A stretch of DNA of 64,000 nucleotides. Source: Bacillus sp. HMF5848 (GTDB lineage: Bacteria > Bacillota > Bacilli > Bacillales > HMF5848). The stretch is taken from the NCBI RefSeq assembly GCF_003944835.1, contig NZ_RWIV01000001.1:4019501-4083500 (forward strand), given 5' to 3'. Positions 11,864 to 21,122 of the stretch are shown here, piece after piece. Position numbers and translations under genes: made by a program. The first letter of the stretch is position 1. The number at the start of each line of letters is the position of its first letter. Under the pieces are notes generated by a model, which was not told where the DNA came from, made no database searches, and saw nothing but the letters and a program-made list of their open reading frames with translations.

Positions 11864-13519
11864 TTACATCGTGATTTCACGCTTTCCAGTTACCTTAAAG
11901 AAAATTAATAGCGAAACAACTGTTACGACTGTCAATATAGTGGACAGAGCTGCCGCCGTACCATAGCTTCCTCTAATAACCTCCGTATAAATAGCGATAC
12001 TAATCGTTCGCGTATTGCCGGTATAAAGAATGATAGACGTACTTAGTTCACTAAAAATATTAATCCAGCTTAAAATCGCTCCCGCTATAATACCGGATCC
12101 CATCATAGGCAGTGTAATGCGGAAAAAAGTTTTCATATTAGAAGCACCCAGGCTTATGGCTGCCTCCTCTACGCTCTTACTAATTTGATTGAGTATTGCG
12201 GCACTTGACCGAACGGTATATGGTAGCCTTCTTATCGCAAATGAAATAATCATAATGAGCGCGGTCCCACTTAATAACAACGGCTTGCTGTTAAAGGACG
12301 TAAGAAGAGCAATCCCCAAGATTGATCCTGGTACAATAAACGGGAACATGGAGACTGTATCTAACGAGTTGTTAATATTGTTTGGGCGTCTCACTGTTAT
12401 ATAGGCAATTAAAACAGATAGAATTACGATAATAACCATGGCTGCAATCGCTAGCACAAAGGTGATTTGAATACTAGATCCTAGTCTTTCAAAGGCAATT
12501 CTATAGCTATCCAGCGAGAACTCCTCTACGAAAATCCTACCTTTTGTTTTTAAAAACGATGTGTAAATCACATAAATTCTTGGCAGTAAAGCAATGATGG
12601 TAATGCCGTACACAAATGTATGAGCGAGTATATTTACCAAGCCCTTTGCCGCTTTAGGCTCTATTGGATGTAAAGCATTCATCGTAAATGACTTTTTCTT
12701 AGAAATATACTTTTGTAAAAGAAAGACAAGTGTTGCTATGATGACAACAATGACACTAATAGCAGCAGCGAATCCTGCGTCTCCCCCTAATTCACTAATA
12801 AATTCGTTAAAAATAAGAACGGGAACTGTTCTGTATCCTTCTCCAATTAACATAGGAGTTCCAAAATCTGATAAAGCTCTCATAAACACTAACAAGGAAC
12901 CTGCTAGTAATGTTGGCACAATTAGAGGAACAATTACTTTATACATTTTTTTAATACCTGTGCAGTTCATACTTTCAGCTGCTTCTATTAACGAACGGTC
13001 TACACTTTTCAGAGCACCCATCGTATAAATGTACACTAATGGAAAAAGCTGCAAGATGAGAACTAAAGAAATACCAGTGAACCCATAAATATCAGGTATC
13101 GTGATATTTAAATTGTTTTGAAAAAAGTTCGTGATAACACCGTTTCTTCCTAGCAGCAATATCCACGAATATGCACCGATAAAGGGCGGTGACACAGAAG
13201 ATATAACAATTAAGGTTGTTACAAGAACAGAGCCTTTTATTTTCAAAGTCGTCATGACATATGCTAACGGTACCGCTACTACTGCTGACAAAATTGTCAC
13301 AGCGGCTGTTACTTTAAAACTGTTGAACAGTGCCTCTAAATAGTACTCTCTACCGAAAAATTTTTTAAAATAAAACAATGAAAACGTGTTTGCGGATGGG
13401 TCTTTAAAGCTAACAATCAGCAGCGATATTAAGGGATATAAAAGAAATAAGATATAGATTAAAAATACAGCCAAGGAGATTGTCGTCCATACATCGTACT
13501 TCTTGTTAGATGGCCACAT
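11864..13519 (-). CDS. ABC transporter permease, fused double-domain (AfuB/FbpB type)
   Basis: A 551-residue membrane protein with about twelve hydrophobic helices in two homologous halves, each with a binding-protein-dependent permease (EAA) loop: EAAESMNCTGIKKMYKVIVPLI near residue 185 and EAAISLGASNMKTFFRITLPMM near residue 455. The fused layout is that of the ferric-iron/AfuB/FbpB class. It overlaps the ATPase gene by 14 bases. Beside lac genes, import of a phosphorylated sugar is more likely than iron. In Actinobacillus pleuropneumoniae the AfuABC member of this class imports hexose 6-phosphates (published work, recalled). Specificity here is inference. Confidence 0.82.
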   Translation of the reverse strand: MWPSNKKYDVWTTISLAVFLIYILFLLYPLISLLIVSFKDPSANTFSLFYFKKFFGREYYLEALFNSFKVTAAVTILSAVVAVPLAYVMTTLKIKGSVLVTTLIVISSVSPPFIGAYSWILLLGRNGVITNFFQNNLNITIPDIYGFTGISLVLILQLFPLVYIYTMGALKSVDRSLIEAAESMNCTGIKKMYKVIVPLIVPTLLAGSLLVFMRALSDFGTPMLIGEGYRTVPVLIFNEFISELGGDAGFAAAISVIVVIIATLVFLLQKYISKKKSFTMNALHPIEPKAAKGLVNILAHTFVYGITIIALLPRIYVIYTSFLKTKGRIFVEEFSLDSYRIAFERLGSSIQITFVLAIAAMVIIVILSVLIAYITVRRPNNINNSLDTVSMFPFIVPGSILGIALLTSFNSKPLLLSGTALIMIISFAIRRLPYTVRSSAAILNQISKSVEEAAISLGASNMKTFFRITLPMMGSGIIAGAILSWINIFSELSTSIILYTGNTRTISIAIYTEVIRGSYGTAAALSTILTVVTVVSLLIFFKVTGKREITM

Positions 13520-14678
13520 GACTATTTACACCTTTACTCGTATTTTTTTCGTCTTCATATCGGGTGATATCATTGACGACACCCCTGGTTAAGTTAATCT
13601 CCCCGGACTCATTAAACACATTAATTTTTTCAGGTTTAAACTGTAGGTAGACAACGGCTCCCTTTTCTAGCAATGAATCAATATCAGATTCTTTTATAAT
13701 CTCAACCACTTTGTTATTTTCAAGCTCGACAAAGTAGTTAGTGTTTAACCCTAAAAACGTACTGCTGATTACTTTCCCTTTTATTCCTTCACCGTCTGTG
13801 CTTTCATTGATTATAAATTCTTCAGGTCGCACTGAAATTTTTACGTTTGTTTTATCTGATGATAGTAGGTTTGTATTAATATTAGTCAGTTTAATAGAGT
13901 ATGTGTTATTAAAATGAAGCGTTATTTCCTCACCATGTTTCACGAGTGAACCTTCTAATATATTAGTCCGTCCGATGAAGGTCGAAACAAATAAATTTGC
14001 AGGACGGTGGTATATATTTTGAGGTGTCCCTGCGTGTTGAATCGTACCATCCTTCATAACAGCGATACGGTCAGAGACAGCCATCGCTTCTTCTTGGTCA
14101 TGCGTGACATAAATGGTTGTAATTCCAACCTTGTTTTGAATATTTTTTATCGCATTTCTAAGCTCAATGCGCAGCTTGGCATCCAAGTTCGAAAGTGGTT
14201 CATCCATCAGCAGCACATCTGGGTTAATAACGATGGCTCTCGCCAGCGCCACCCTTTGCTGCTGGCCCCCTGATAGTCTCTCAGGCAGTCGATCCTTGAA
14301 TTGTTCGATTTGAACAATGTTTAAAATTTCGTTCACTCTCTTGTCTATATCTGTTTTCGAAACTTTACGGTTTTCTAGCCCGAACGCAATATTTTTCTTA
14401 ACGGTTAAGTGCGGGAAGATAGCATAGTTTTGAAACACCATACCGATATTCCTCATATTAGGTTTTAGATCATTTATTGATTTGTTATCAAAAAATATTT
14501 CGCCACCTTCAATCGAATTGAAGCCAGCCACCATACGGAGTAATGTTGTTTTCCCACAACCTGACGGACCTAGTAACGTAAAGAATTCACCTTTTTTAAT
14601 ATTAAGAGAAAGACCAGGAATAACAGCCTGGTCATTATACTTCTTAATCACGTTGTCAAACTTTATCTCTATACTCAA
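13506..14678 (-). CDS. ABC transporter ATP-binding protein (AfuC/PotA class)
   Basis: A 390-residue ATPase. Walker A GPSGCGKTT at residues 38-46, ABC signature LSGGQQQR near 137, Walker B VLLMDEPLSNLD near 158 and the switch histidine in VTHDQEEAMA near 195. After about residue 240 there is a TOBE-type C-terminal region (ISVRPEEF...), as in the Fbp/Pot/Mal importers. It powers the adjacent permease. It lies 24 bases after the binding-protein gene and overlaps the permease gene. Confidence 0.9.
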   Translation of the reverse strand: MSIEIKFDNVIKKYNDQAVIPGLSLNIKKGEFFTLLGPSGCGKTTLLRMVAGFNSIEGGEIFFDNKSINDLKPNMRNIGMVFQNYAIFPHLTVKKNIAFGLENRKVSKTDIDKRVNEILNIVQIEQFKDRLPERLSGGQQQRVALARAIVINPDVLLMDEPLSNLDAKLRIELRNAIKNIQNKVGITTIYVTHDQEEAMAVSDRIAVMKDGTIQHAGTPQNIYHRPANLFVSTFIGRTNILEGSLVKHGEEITLHFNNTYSIKLTNINTNLLSSDKTNVKISVRPEEFIINESTDGEGIKGKVISSTFLGLNTNYFVELENNKVVEIIKESDIDSLLEKGAVVYLQFKPEKINVFNESGEINLTRGVVNDITRYEDEKNTSKGVNSHVAI

Positions 14679-14702
14679 AGAAGCACACCTCTTCCTTGTA
14701 TG

Positions 14703-15719
14703 TTACTTGCTAGTTACGATGTCGATATATTTATCTACGATATTTTGTTTATTTTCAATGACATACTCTAAATCTTCGAACACTAGCTTAATGTCTGACA
14801 TTGGCGTCATATAATCAGCTGATTTAGAATCAACATGTAATGGACGGTTATTTAGGTTAGCCCCAATCGTGTCTTGCACTTCTTTTGAAAGAAGGAAGTC
14901 TACAAACTTCTTCGCGTTTTCAAGGTTGTTCGCACCTTTTACAATTGATGTCGCTGAAGCTGAATATGTGGTACCCTCTACCGGGTGGACAACCTTTACA
15001 GGTGCAGCTCCGCTACGAACGTAACCAACTGCTGGGTCTTCCCAAGTTAACCCTACAACAAACTCACCGTCTGCTACACTTCTATGAACAGCACCAGATC
15101 CGCTCGCAATTTTACCGTCTAAGTTCTCTACGAATTGCTCGACATATTTCCAGCCTTCTTCACTTTCATAGTCGCCACCAATTGCTAAAAGCATATTTGT
15201 AACATGGTTAAAAGCAGAGCTTGAGCTAGAGGCATCTGTATGCGCGATTTTCCCTTTTAATTCAGGGTTTAATAAATCTTTGTAGCCTTCAATTTTTATG
15301 TCACCTACTAGATTCGTATTTACAAGAAGGACATTTCCATCCAACACGTAAGACGTTACTTTCCCTGTATTATTTTGATACTCTTTAATTAAGTTTTTAT
15401 CATTTGAAGATACATATTCTTCAAATAAATCAATGTTTTCAATATGAACAGATTTTGTGCCGCCAAACATTACGTCGGCGTAAGGGGAATTTTTTTCAGA
15501 TTCAATCCGCTTCATAAGCTCCCCTGTTCCTGCACTAATAACTTCCACTTTGATACCTGTTTCTTTTTCAAACAATGGAATAATAGTAGCGATTAAGTCT
15601 TCGCTATTTGGAGAGTACACAACAAGACTGTCTGACTTTGCATCCGAATTACTTTGCGTTGAGCAACCTGCCAAAATAAGTAACGCTATGAGACCAGATA
15701 CCAATACCTTTTTTAACAC
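14703..15719 (-). CDS. extracellular solute-binding lipoprotein (AfuA-like)
   Basis: A 338-residue binding protein. It has a lipoprotein signal (LIALLILAGCS, lipid-modified Cys19), then the ferric-type/AfuA family pattern: LVVYSPNSEDLI, ISAGTGELMKRIESE, TDASSSSSAFNH, SGAVHRSVADGEFVVGLTWEDP and SIVKGANNLENAKKFVDFLLS. The start is GTG at 15719, after GAGGGGG. The serine/threonine-rich DASSSSS loop and the His/Arg near AVHR could suit a phosphate-bearing ligand, in line with sugar-phosphate binders of this class; this is inference. It is first gene of the transporter operon, with a cre-like box just upstream. Confidence 0.82.
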   Translation of the reverse strand: MLKKVLVSGLIALLILAGCSTQSNSDAKSDSLVVYSPNSEDLIATIIPLFEKETGIKVEVISAGTGELMKRIESEKNSPYADVMFGGTKSVHIENIDLFEEYVSSNDKNLIKEYQNNTGKVTSYVLDGNVLLVNTNLVGDIKIEGYKDLLNPELKGKIAHTDASSSSSAFNHVTNMLLAIGGDYESEEGWKYVEQFVENLDGKIASGSGAVHRSVADGEFVVGLTWEDPAVGYVRSGAAPVKVVHPVEGTTYSASATSIVKGANNLENAKKFVDFLLSKEVQDTIGANLNNRPLHVDSKSADYMTPMSDIKLVFEDLEYVIENKQNIVDKYIDIVTSK

Positions 15720-15737
15720 TTCTTATTCCCCCTCTTT

Positions 15738-15751
15738 TGTAAGTGCTTACA
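15738..15751. promoter_or_regulatory. cre-like catabolite repression box
   Basis: TGTAAGTGCTTACA is a 14-bp perfect palindrome except at the central pair. It has one mismatch to the CcpA box (TGWAANCGNTNWCA). It lies 19 bases upstream of the binding-protein start codon, a position suited to repression by glucose. A second, weaker cre-like site, TGTAAGCGCTTTTA, lies inside the sensor kinase gene near 16739. Confidence 0.55.
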
Positions 15752-15902
15752 TTTATAGGTTACATGAGATAAACTGATAGTTATATACGAAAATCATAAA
15801 AACACCTCTAAAATCGTAAAGTTTTCAAATACTTCCCAATATTCTAAGGATACATTATGATAATATGAAAATATGAAAATACTGCTGTAAAAGGGGAATA
15901 TT
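15752..15902. promoter_or_regulatory. divergent promoter region between transporter and sensor kinase
   Basis: This 150-bp AT-rich gap must hold promoters for both directions. It contains direct repeats such as AATATGAAAATATGAAAATA near 15862-15882. The AraC-type response regulator encoded by the second gene of the rightward pair would be expected to bind here. No box can be defined without comparison. Confidence 0.4.
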
Positions 15903-17603
15903 GTGAATAAACGACTCAGTTTTAAACATACCATCCGTAAATTTTTTATGATCAATGCCCTGATTCCACTTACGATTCTAGTTGGATTATTTTTAGTTTT
16001 TTCTATTATTAATGCTAAACAGGTTGTTGTAAGGCAAGCTGAGATTGCTAGTGATCACATTAGTGAAAAGTTAGAAAAAACAAATGAGGCATACTCACAA
16101 GAAATTAGGAGAATGTCACACAACTTGCAGGTTATGGACTTTGTATTGAATCGAAGAGGGAAGCATAAGATATATGAATTCTTCTATGACTTTAATAACA
16201 GGCAAGCCATAAGAAGTAATATGTTTATTTTAGATAAAGAGGGCACGCTTCTGCTTTCAACGGCGGGCGAGACAGATACGGTGCGGGAAAGTATTATTCA
16301 GGACATGTATACAAGGATTGAGAAAAATCCGAACGTAGTCACGATTAGCGAAGCAAATAGCGTGGTGAATTACAATGGGAAACTAACTGTTTATATGTAT
16401 GGAAGACAAATCACGTCAAATGAGGGCGAGCGGATTGGCTACATTTTTTACATGTTGCATGAAGAGGATTTCTTGCATATGATTTTTGACGAGACGACAA
16501 ATATGGTTGTTATTACTGATGAATACGACACAATCATCGCAACTAGCAACAATAGTACGAGAGGATTTCTTAATAAATTCAGGCCATCACTTAATTCAAG
16601 AGGGGACGTTGTCTATGGAGAGAACGTGTTTTACATGGACAGAGTGAAAGTGCCAAACAGTAACATCTATGTTATTGCGTTGAATTCGTTACAAGTGCAA
16701 ACGAGAACGATTACTTGGCTTATTATATTCCTTTTATTTGTAAGCGCTTTTATAATGATTTTATTAAGACACTTATCTATTAGACTATCTAGAAGAATAA
16801 CTGTCTCCATCGATCAAATTATTCATGCGATACATCAATTCCAATTAGGCAATATGAATTACTATTTATCAATTAAATCCCAGGATGAGTTTGAATTAGT
16901 TTCAGACCAGTATAATTTAATGCTTGATCGCATTAACTATTTAATTACACAGAATTCAGAGTTGGCTGAGAGACGGAGAATTTCAGAGGTAAAACAATTA
17001 GAATCTCAATTCAATCCTCATTTCATATTCAATGTACTAGAAACTATTCGCTATGCTATCGTCATAAATCCATCCGAAGCAGAAAAAAGCGTACTGGCTT
17101 TGTCGCGATTACTTCGATACAGCGTAGACAATCATACACCTCATGTGAAATTGGGGGAGGATGTCGCATACTTAGAAGATTTTCTCGCCCTTCACAAGCT
17201 TCGGTTTGGTAACCGTTTGGATTATGCTATTAATCTATCCGATGAATTAAAGGATATGTATGTTCCTAAACTCTTGATACAGCCATTATTAGAAAATGCG
17301 ATAAAGCATGGCTATAAAAAATCTAATAGCCTCTCTATTCATGTTGATATATCAAGAGTAGGCGAATCGTTAATAGTAAAAGTTCTTGATAATGGAGGCG
17401 GCATGGAGCAGGAGCAATTAAAGAGTATAAAAAAAGCTTTGTCAGACAATACTCCAGCTCTTACAAATATGGGCGTAGGCCTTTATAACGTGCACAGACG
17501 CCTAATTTTATTATATGAAGGAAACAAGGGACTGCGTATATCAAATGTCGATGATGGGTTAATGGTGCAGTTCTCTATCCCTATAGAAGAGGATGTGATG
17601 TAG
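15903..17603 (+). CDS. sensor histidine kinase, YesM family
   Basis: A 566-residue membrane kinase. A transmembrane helix at about residues 13-35, an extracellular sensor of about 240 residues (Cache-like), a second helix near 270-290, a HAMP region, then the His_kinase motif LESQFNPHFIFNVLE with the phosphoacceptor His near residue 375. Next comes the HATPase part with PLLENAIKHGY and DNGGGM. It starts with GTG at 15903 after AAAGGGG. This is the sensor of a YesMN-type pair, a class that usually controls sugar ABC transporters. It is transcribed divergently from the AfuABC-like operon, so the likely signal is extracellular sugar or sugar phosphate. Confidence 0.88.
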   Translation: MNKRLSFKHTIRKFFMINALIPLTILVGLFLVFSIINAKQVVVRQAEIASDHISEKLEKTNEAYSQEIRRMSHNLQVMDFVLNRRGKHKIYEFFYDFNNRQAIRSNMFILDKEGTLLLSTAGETDTVRESIIQDMYTRIEKNPNVVTISEANSVVNYNGKLTVYMYGRQITSNEGERIGYIFYMLHEEDFLHMIFDETTNMVVITDEYDTIIATSNNSTRGFLNKFRPSLNSRGDVVYGENVFYMDRVKVPNSNIYVIALNSLQVQTRTITWLIIFLLFVSAFIMILLRHLSIRLSRRITVSIDQIIHAIHQFQLGNMNYYLSIKSQDEFELVSDQYNLMLDRINYLITQNSELAERRRISEVKQLESQFNPHFIFNVLETIRYAIVINPSEAEKSVLALSRLLRYSVDNHTPHVKLGEDVAYLEDFLALHKLRFGNRLDYAINLSDELKDMYVPKLLIQPLLENAIKHGYKKSNSLSIHVDISRVGESLIVKVLDNGGGMEQEQLKSIKKALSDNTPALTNMGVGLYNVHRRLILLYEGNKGLRISNVDDGLMVQFSIPIEEDVM

Positions 17604-17606
17604 TGT

Positions 17607-18386
17607 ATGTATAAAGTTTTAATTGTTGAGGATGAAGACATCATTCGCAAAGGGCTCATGTATACATTTAGCTGGCAGGCACACGACTGCATCATTATCG
17701 GAGAAGCAAGCAATGGACAAGATGGTCTTGAAAAAATACTTGAGCTTAAGCCTGACATTGTGATTACAGATATAAATATGCCTATTATGGATGGCATAAA
17801 AATGATTAGAAACAGCATACAGAAAGTAAATTATAGCTCTATTATTATTTCAGGCTACGAAGAATTTCATTTGGCAAAGCAAGCTTTACAACTTGAAGTA
17901 GTAGATTACTTACTAAAACCACTTGATCACGAGCAATTATCAACAGCATTATCGGTGTCTATTCAAAAACTTAGAGCAAAGGCTGAAGCAGAACAGGTCG
18001 CAGTTTCTGTCGCGACACCAACTGTGCCACCTAACATCGTCAATCCCGTCAGCTCTATGACGTCAGAGATCGTTCGAAAAATCATAGATTACATTACAAA
18101 TAACTACAAGAATAAAATTGTGATTCAAGACTTAGTCGAAGAAACAGGGATGAGTTCCACTTACTTACACAACAAATTTAAAGAAGAAACGAACCATACT
18201 ATCAATGATTACTTAAACAGATTTCGAATCCAAAAATCTCTGGAACTTATGATAAAAGGAGAAGGAAAAATTTATACGATTGCGACTGACGTCGGCTTCC
18301 TAGATTATAAATATTTTATCAGTGTATTTAAGAAATACGTCAAATGCACCCCAAGCCACTTCATGAAGCACTACCGAAACGAATAA
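17607..18386 (+). CDS. response regulator with AraC-type DNA-binding domain, YesN family
   Basis: A 259-residue regulator. The receiver domain has the acidic pocket VEDED, phosphoacceptor D55 in VITDINMPIMDG and K104 in YLLKPLD. After a linker rich in Val/Pro/Ser there is an AraC HTH domain from about residue 160 (two helix-turn-helix units, ending GFLDYKYFISVFKKYVKCTPSHF). It is shorter than typical YesN proteins because it lacks a middle domain. Its start is three bases after the kinase stop. It probably activates the divergent transporter and lac genes. Confidence 0.9.
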   Translation: MYKVLIVEDEDIIRKGLMYTFSWQAHDCIIIGEASNGQDGLEKILELKPDIVITDINMPIMDGIKMIRNSIQKVNYSSIIISGYEEFHLAKQALQLEVVDYLLKPLDHEQLSTALSVSIQKLRAKAEAEQVAVSVATPTVPPNIVNPVSSMTSEIVRKIIDYITNNYKNKIVIQDLVEETGMSSTYLHNKFKEETNHTINDYLNRFRIQKSLELMIKGEGKIYTIATDVGFLDYKYFISVFKKYVKCTPSHFMKHYRNE

Positions 18387-18421
18387 AGGCAGAGTGGGGG
18401 ACGCTCCCTTCCTGGCAGATT

Positions 18422-18785
18422 GGGGACGGTTCTCGTGCTTCCTTCCCATAGAGACGCTATGAGATGGAACACGCCCGCTCATGCTTCCTTCTCACTATGG
18501 AAGTTAGCTTAGTGAGCACCAAACCAACTTCCCAACGCTAAGGTTGGCAGAGCGAGAACCGTCCCCGGGCTTCTTTTAAATCAACTAGCATATTGCTAGC
18601 ATTAACCGTCATTTAGCTATTAGTTAGATAGCACTTGCTAGTAAGACAATACGTCAAAAACGGTTTGATTTTACCAAAGGTCAAATTCGAAAATCCTCCC
18701 TTTCTACATAATTAATAGGCAAACTAAGAACCGTCCCCTTGCTGATTTTGGTATCTGGCAGACTGAGAACCGTCCCCACACTGCC
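18422..18785. repeat. 364-bp duplicated intergenic block, copy 2
   Basis: Near-identical to 4820-5182, with the same order of elements: GGGGACGGTTCTC, TTCCCATAGAGACGCTATGA, CACTATGGAAGTTAGCTTAG, CTAGCATATTGCTAG and two terminal GAGAACCGTCCCC units. It lies between convergent genes. A further copy of the core with a longer G-run lies at 18387-18420. The block does not encode a transposase and could have moved as a unit or arisen by segmental copying. Confidence 0.9.
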
Positions 18786-18837
18786 AAATTGTAGAACTGG
18801 TTTCGCTTTGCCACCGAAAAAGGTTGCATCACGCTGC

Positions 18838-20157
18838 CTATTTTAGATTGAGTACGGCTTCTACTTCTGGGTCCTTTCCGGCTAAGTAGTTTGAAAGTAA
18901 TTGCGGCACCTCAATGTCGGGTCTAATCGTAGGTTCATTTGTATCATAGTTCTTAAAATACTTTGTTGAATAGCTGACACGCAAACCAGAGTTAGGCAAG
19001 TTGAAAACCTTCACTTCTCCGTAATGATTAGGGCTGCCACCCGTTGCTTCCCCTACAAACATTCCATTTGTTTTTTTCTTTAAGTCGATAGCATTCAAAA
19101 TCGCTGATGAGTACGTGCTCCGGCCAATAAGAATATAGACATCATACCCTAAGTCCTTCTGCTTCTTTGCAATACCATTAATAAGACGCATAGCAATTAA
19201 GGAGTTTCCCCCACCATTGTGTCTCACATCAAACAGTATTTTTTCGGGCTGTTGCTTGTCTATCTGCTCTAGTACTTCTTTTCTAAAGTCACTAAATGGG
19301 TTATTTTTATCGTTCATACATTGCTTATATTGAATGTATAATGCCTCGTGCTCAGGTAAAAAAGTATAAGAGTACCAATCATCTAGCTCTTGTTTAAATA
19401 ACGGTTGTTCGTTTACGTCTAAGTTGTCAAATATACTGATTGTTTCGTAGTCATTATCTTTATGAAAATATGTAGGCATCGTTACTGCTAACTCTTTTCC
19501 CACTTCATCTTGAAAAACAAATGTTGCTTGTTCTAGGTTGTCAATAATCTGAAATCCTTGCAACAACTCTGCATTTTTTGCGACAAATGGAAAGTTTAGG
19601 TTAAGCTCAGCTTCGTTTTCATGCTCGATCATGACAGACATACTAGCGAAAATCTCGTCTACCGGTGTATCTCCAATTTTCATCACCTTAAGTCCAAGAA
19701 GTTTCTCGAATTCTTTCGCCACTCTTACGACGTACCATCCATCATCAAAGCGATAAAACTGTATTGGAAACCAGTGAAAAGGAATGTCATATCGAATACT
19801 CGTATGTGAATCCCCTACTTTCGCAATCATCTTCTTCAATTCAATAAAAACCTCTATATCAGTAAATCCATCTAGCGAATTGATTAATTTCTCTTTTTCT
19901 TGAAGAAAAGCCTCCTCAGAAGTTGTATGATATAGGTTTTTATGTTTGTCTTCTAACGTCGCAAACATATAGTTAATATCTTCTTCCCAATGCTTCACCT
20001 TTATATCTTGCGTTTCAGATTGTAAGTCCTCCCATTGCTGCCACGATTCCTGCGAAGACATCGCCACTGGACGCGCCACCATTTGTATAATAAGTACCGT
20101 TGCTATAACACCGACCAACATGAATAACCCAATGCGTAACACTTTTCTTTTTTTCAA
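18838..20157 (-). CDS. S41 family peptidase, membrane-anchored
   Basis: A 439-residue protein with one N-terminal membrane helix (about residues 8-29) and an extracytoplasmic body. The C-terminal half shows S41 (tail-specific protease) features: LFDVRHNGGGNS near residue 310, GRSTYSSAILNA near 345 with the catalytic-type Ser, and GEATGGSPNHYGE. There is no PDZ domain of the CtpA type. It resembles the longer secreted S41 proteins that act on unknown substrates. Monocistronic, flanked by repeats. Confidence 0.8.
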   Translation of the reverse strand: MKKRKVLRIGLFMLVGVIATVLIIQMVARPVAMSSQESWQQWEDLQSETQDIKVKHWEEDINYMFATLEDKHKNLYHTTSEEAFLQEKEKLINSLDGFTDIEVFIELKKMIAKVGDSHTSIRYDIPFHWFPIQFYRFDDGWYVVRVAKEFEKLLGLKVMKIGDTPVDEIFASMSVMIEHENEAELNLNFPFVAKNAELLQGFQIIDNLEQATFVFQDEVGKELAVTMPTYFHKDNDYETISIFDNLDVNEQPLFKQELDDWYSYTFLPEHEALYIQYKQCMNDKNNPFSDFRKEVLEQIDKQQPEKILFDVRHNGGGNSLIAMRLINGIAKKQKDLGYDVYILIGRSTYSSAILNAIDLKKKTNGMFVGEATGGSPNHYGEVKVFNLPNSGLRVSYSTKYFKNYDTNEPTIRPDIEVPQLLSNYLAGKDPEVEAVLNLK

Positions 20158-20507
20158 GACTCATCACCTCTCCTCCATTATAACGAGCAAAAACGAGCGG
20201 ATATCTGATGGTTATTACAAATTTTTTACAAGTTAAGGCTGGGGACGGTTCGAGACTGGTGAAAAAGTGATAGCTCAGCTAAACAGAAGGCAATCATTCA
20301 CTATATGTAGATACTTCCCTTTTTAGTTACACCTATATCTCGTTAACAATTTTGCTGTATTCGACAAGGTATGATTTTTTTTCAGTGCTCTCGGACGGTT
20401 CTCATGCTTCCTGCCCACTATACGACAAGGAAGCGCGAGAACCGTCCCCGCGCATCCTTGTCCTATTATGAATCCTTATAGTGAATAGCGACTTCCTACT
20501 ATATATC
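20158..20507. repeat. gene-free stretch with hairpin repeats
   Basis: Holds GGGGACGGTTCGAG near 20243, an imperfect hairpin with AAGGCAATCATTCACTATATG followed by ATACTTCC near 20288-20320 (the tail repeat family), and a facing pair TCGGACGGTTCTC / GAGAACCGTCCCC near 20393 and 20446. No gene seen. Confidence 0.65.
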
Positions 20508-20795
20508 TTATTTTCCTGTTTCCGGCATGATCCAGATGATTTCACATGTACGAACGAAGAATGTGGAATCTCTTTCTTGGATTACGACATGATCAGGCTT
20601 GGCATCTACTACAATGCCGTTCACAGGTCCACGTGTTGTATCAAGAACCACTCTTTTACCTTTTAAGCTCATTAATGCTTGATATACAAAAGGCTCTACT
20701 ACCATAACCTGCATAGGTTGTGGCATAGATGGCATATTCATTTGTGAAGGGGACACTGCTGTTGGATACATATTCATATTGTTCATATGTTGCAT
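20508..20795 (-). CDS. DUF2642/YuzF-type protein
   Basis: A 95-residue protein. The N-terminal third is rich in Met, Asn, Pro and Gln (MQHMNNMNMYPTAV). The rest is a compact beta domain: LKGKRVVLDTTRGPVNGIVV, VVIQERDSTFF and TCEIIWIMP. This matches the DUF2642 family (YuzF and spore-coat-associated relatives in Bacillus). A coat or cortex role is inferred. GGAGGTAAGTTAC precedes the ATG. Upstream CATACAGTG resembles a sigma-K minus-10, but the minus-35 spacing is not right. Confidence 0.72.
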   Translation of the reverse strand: MQHMNNMNMYPTAVSPSQMNMPSMPQPMQVMVVEPFVYQALMSLKGKRVVLDTTRGPVNGIVVDAKPDHVVIQERDSTFFVRTCEIIWIMPETGK

Positions 20796-21122
20796 AGTAA
20801 CTTACCTCCAGGTGTTTAATTTTATTTACACCTTCACTGTATGCCGAATACAGGTAAGTGCCCCATAGGTTAGTGCCTAATTTAAAGACAATTGCCCGGC
20901 TCTCTCAAACCGAGTCGAAGGACAAACACATGAGGGTTTGATATAGTGGTGGTAATGTCCTAGCGATTTTTTGTGTAACAAGTTCCTCATTTTAATAGTA
21001 ATAGACCATCAAGCATTTTTTAAAGATGACTAAAATACTACTGTTACACAAAATAACAATCAAAAAAACCATTATAAAAAGGGGAATTCAAGCAAAAAAT
21101 AAACCGCAATCAGAGAGGCGTA
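20796..21122. other. intergenic region, promoters for divergent genes
   Basis: AT-rich sequence between divergent genes. No repeat core is present here, unlike most gaps. A GAGAGGC RBS for the next gene lies at its right end. Nothing else can be supported. Confidence 0.4.

Noticed and set aside
18300-18482. Minus-strand small frame after the response regulator
   Set aside because: It overlaps the end of the regulator gene and the duplicated repeat block, and has no RBS.
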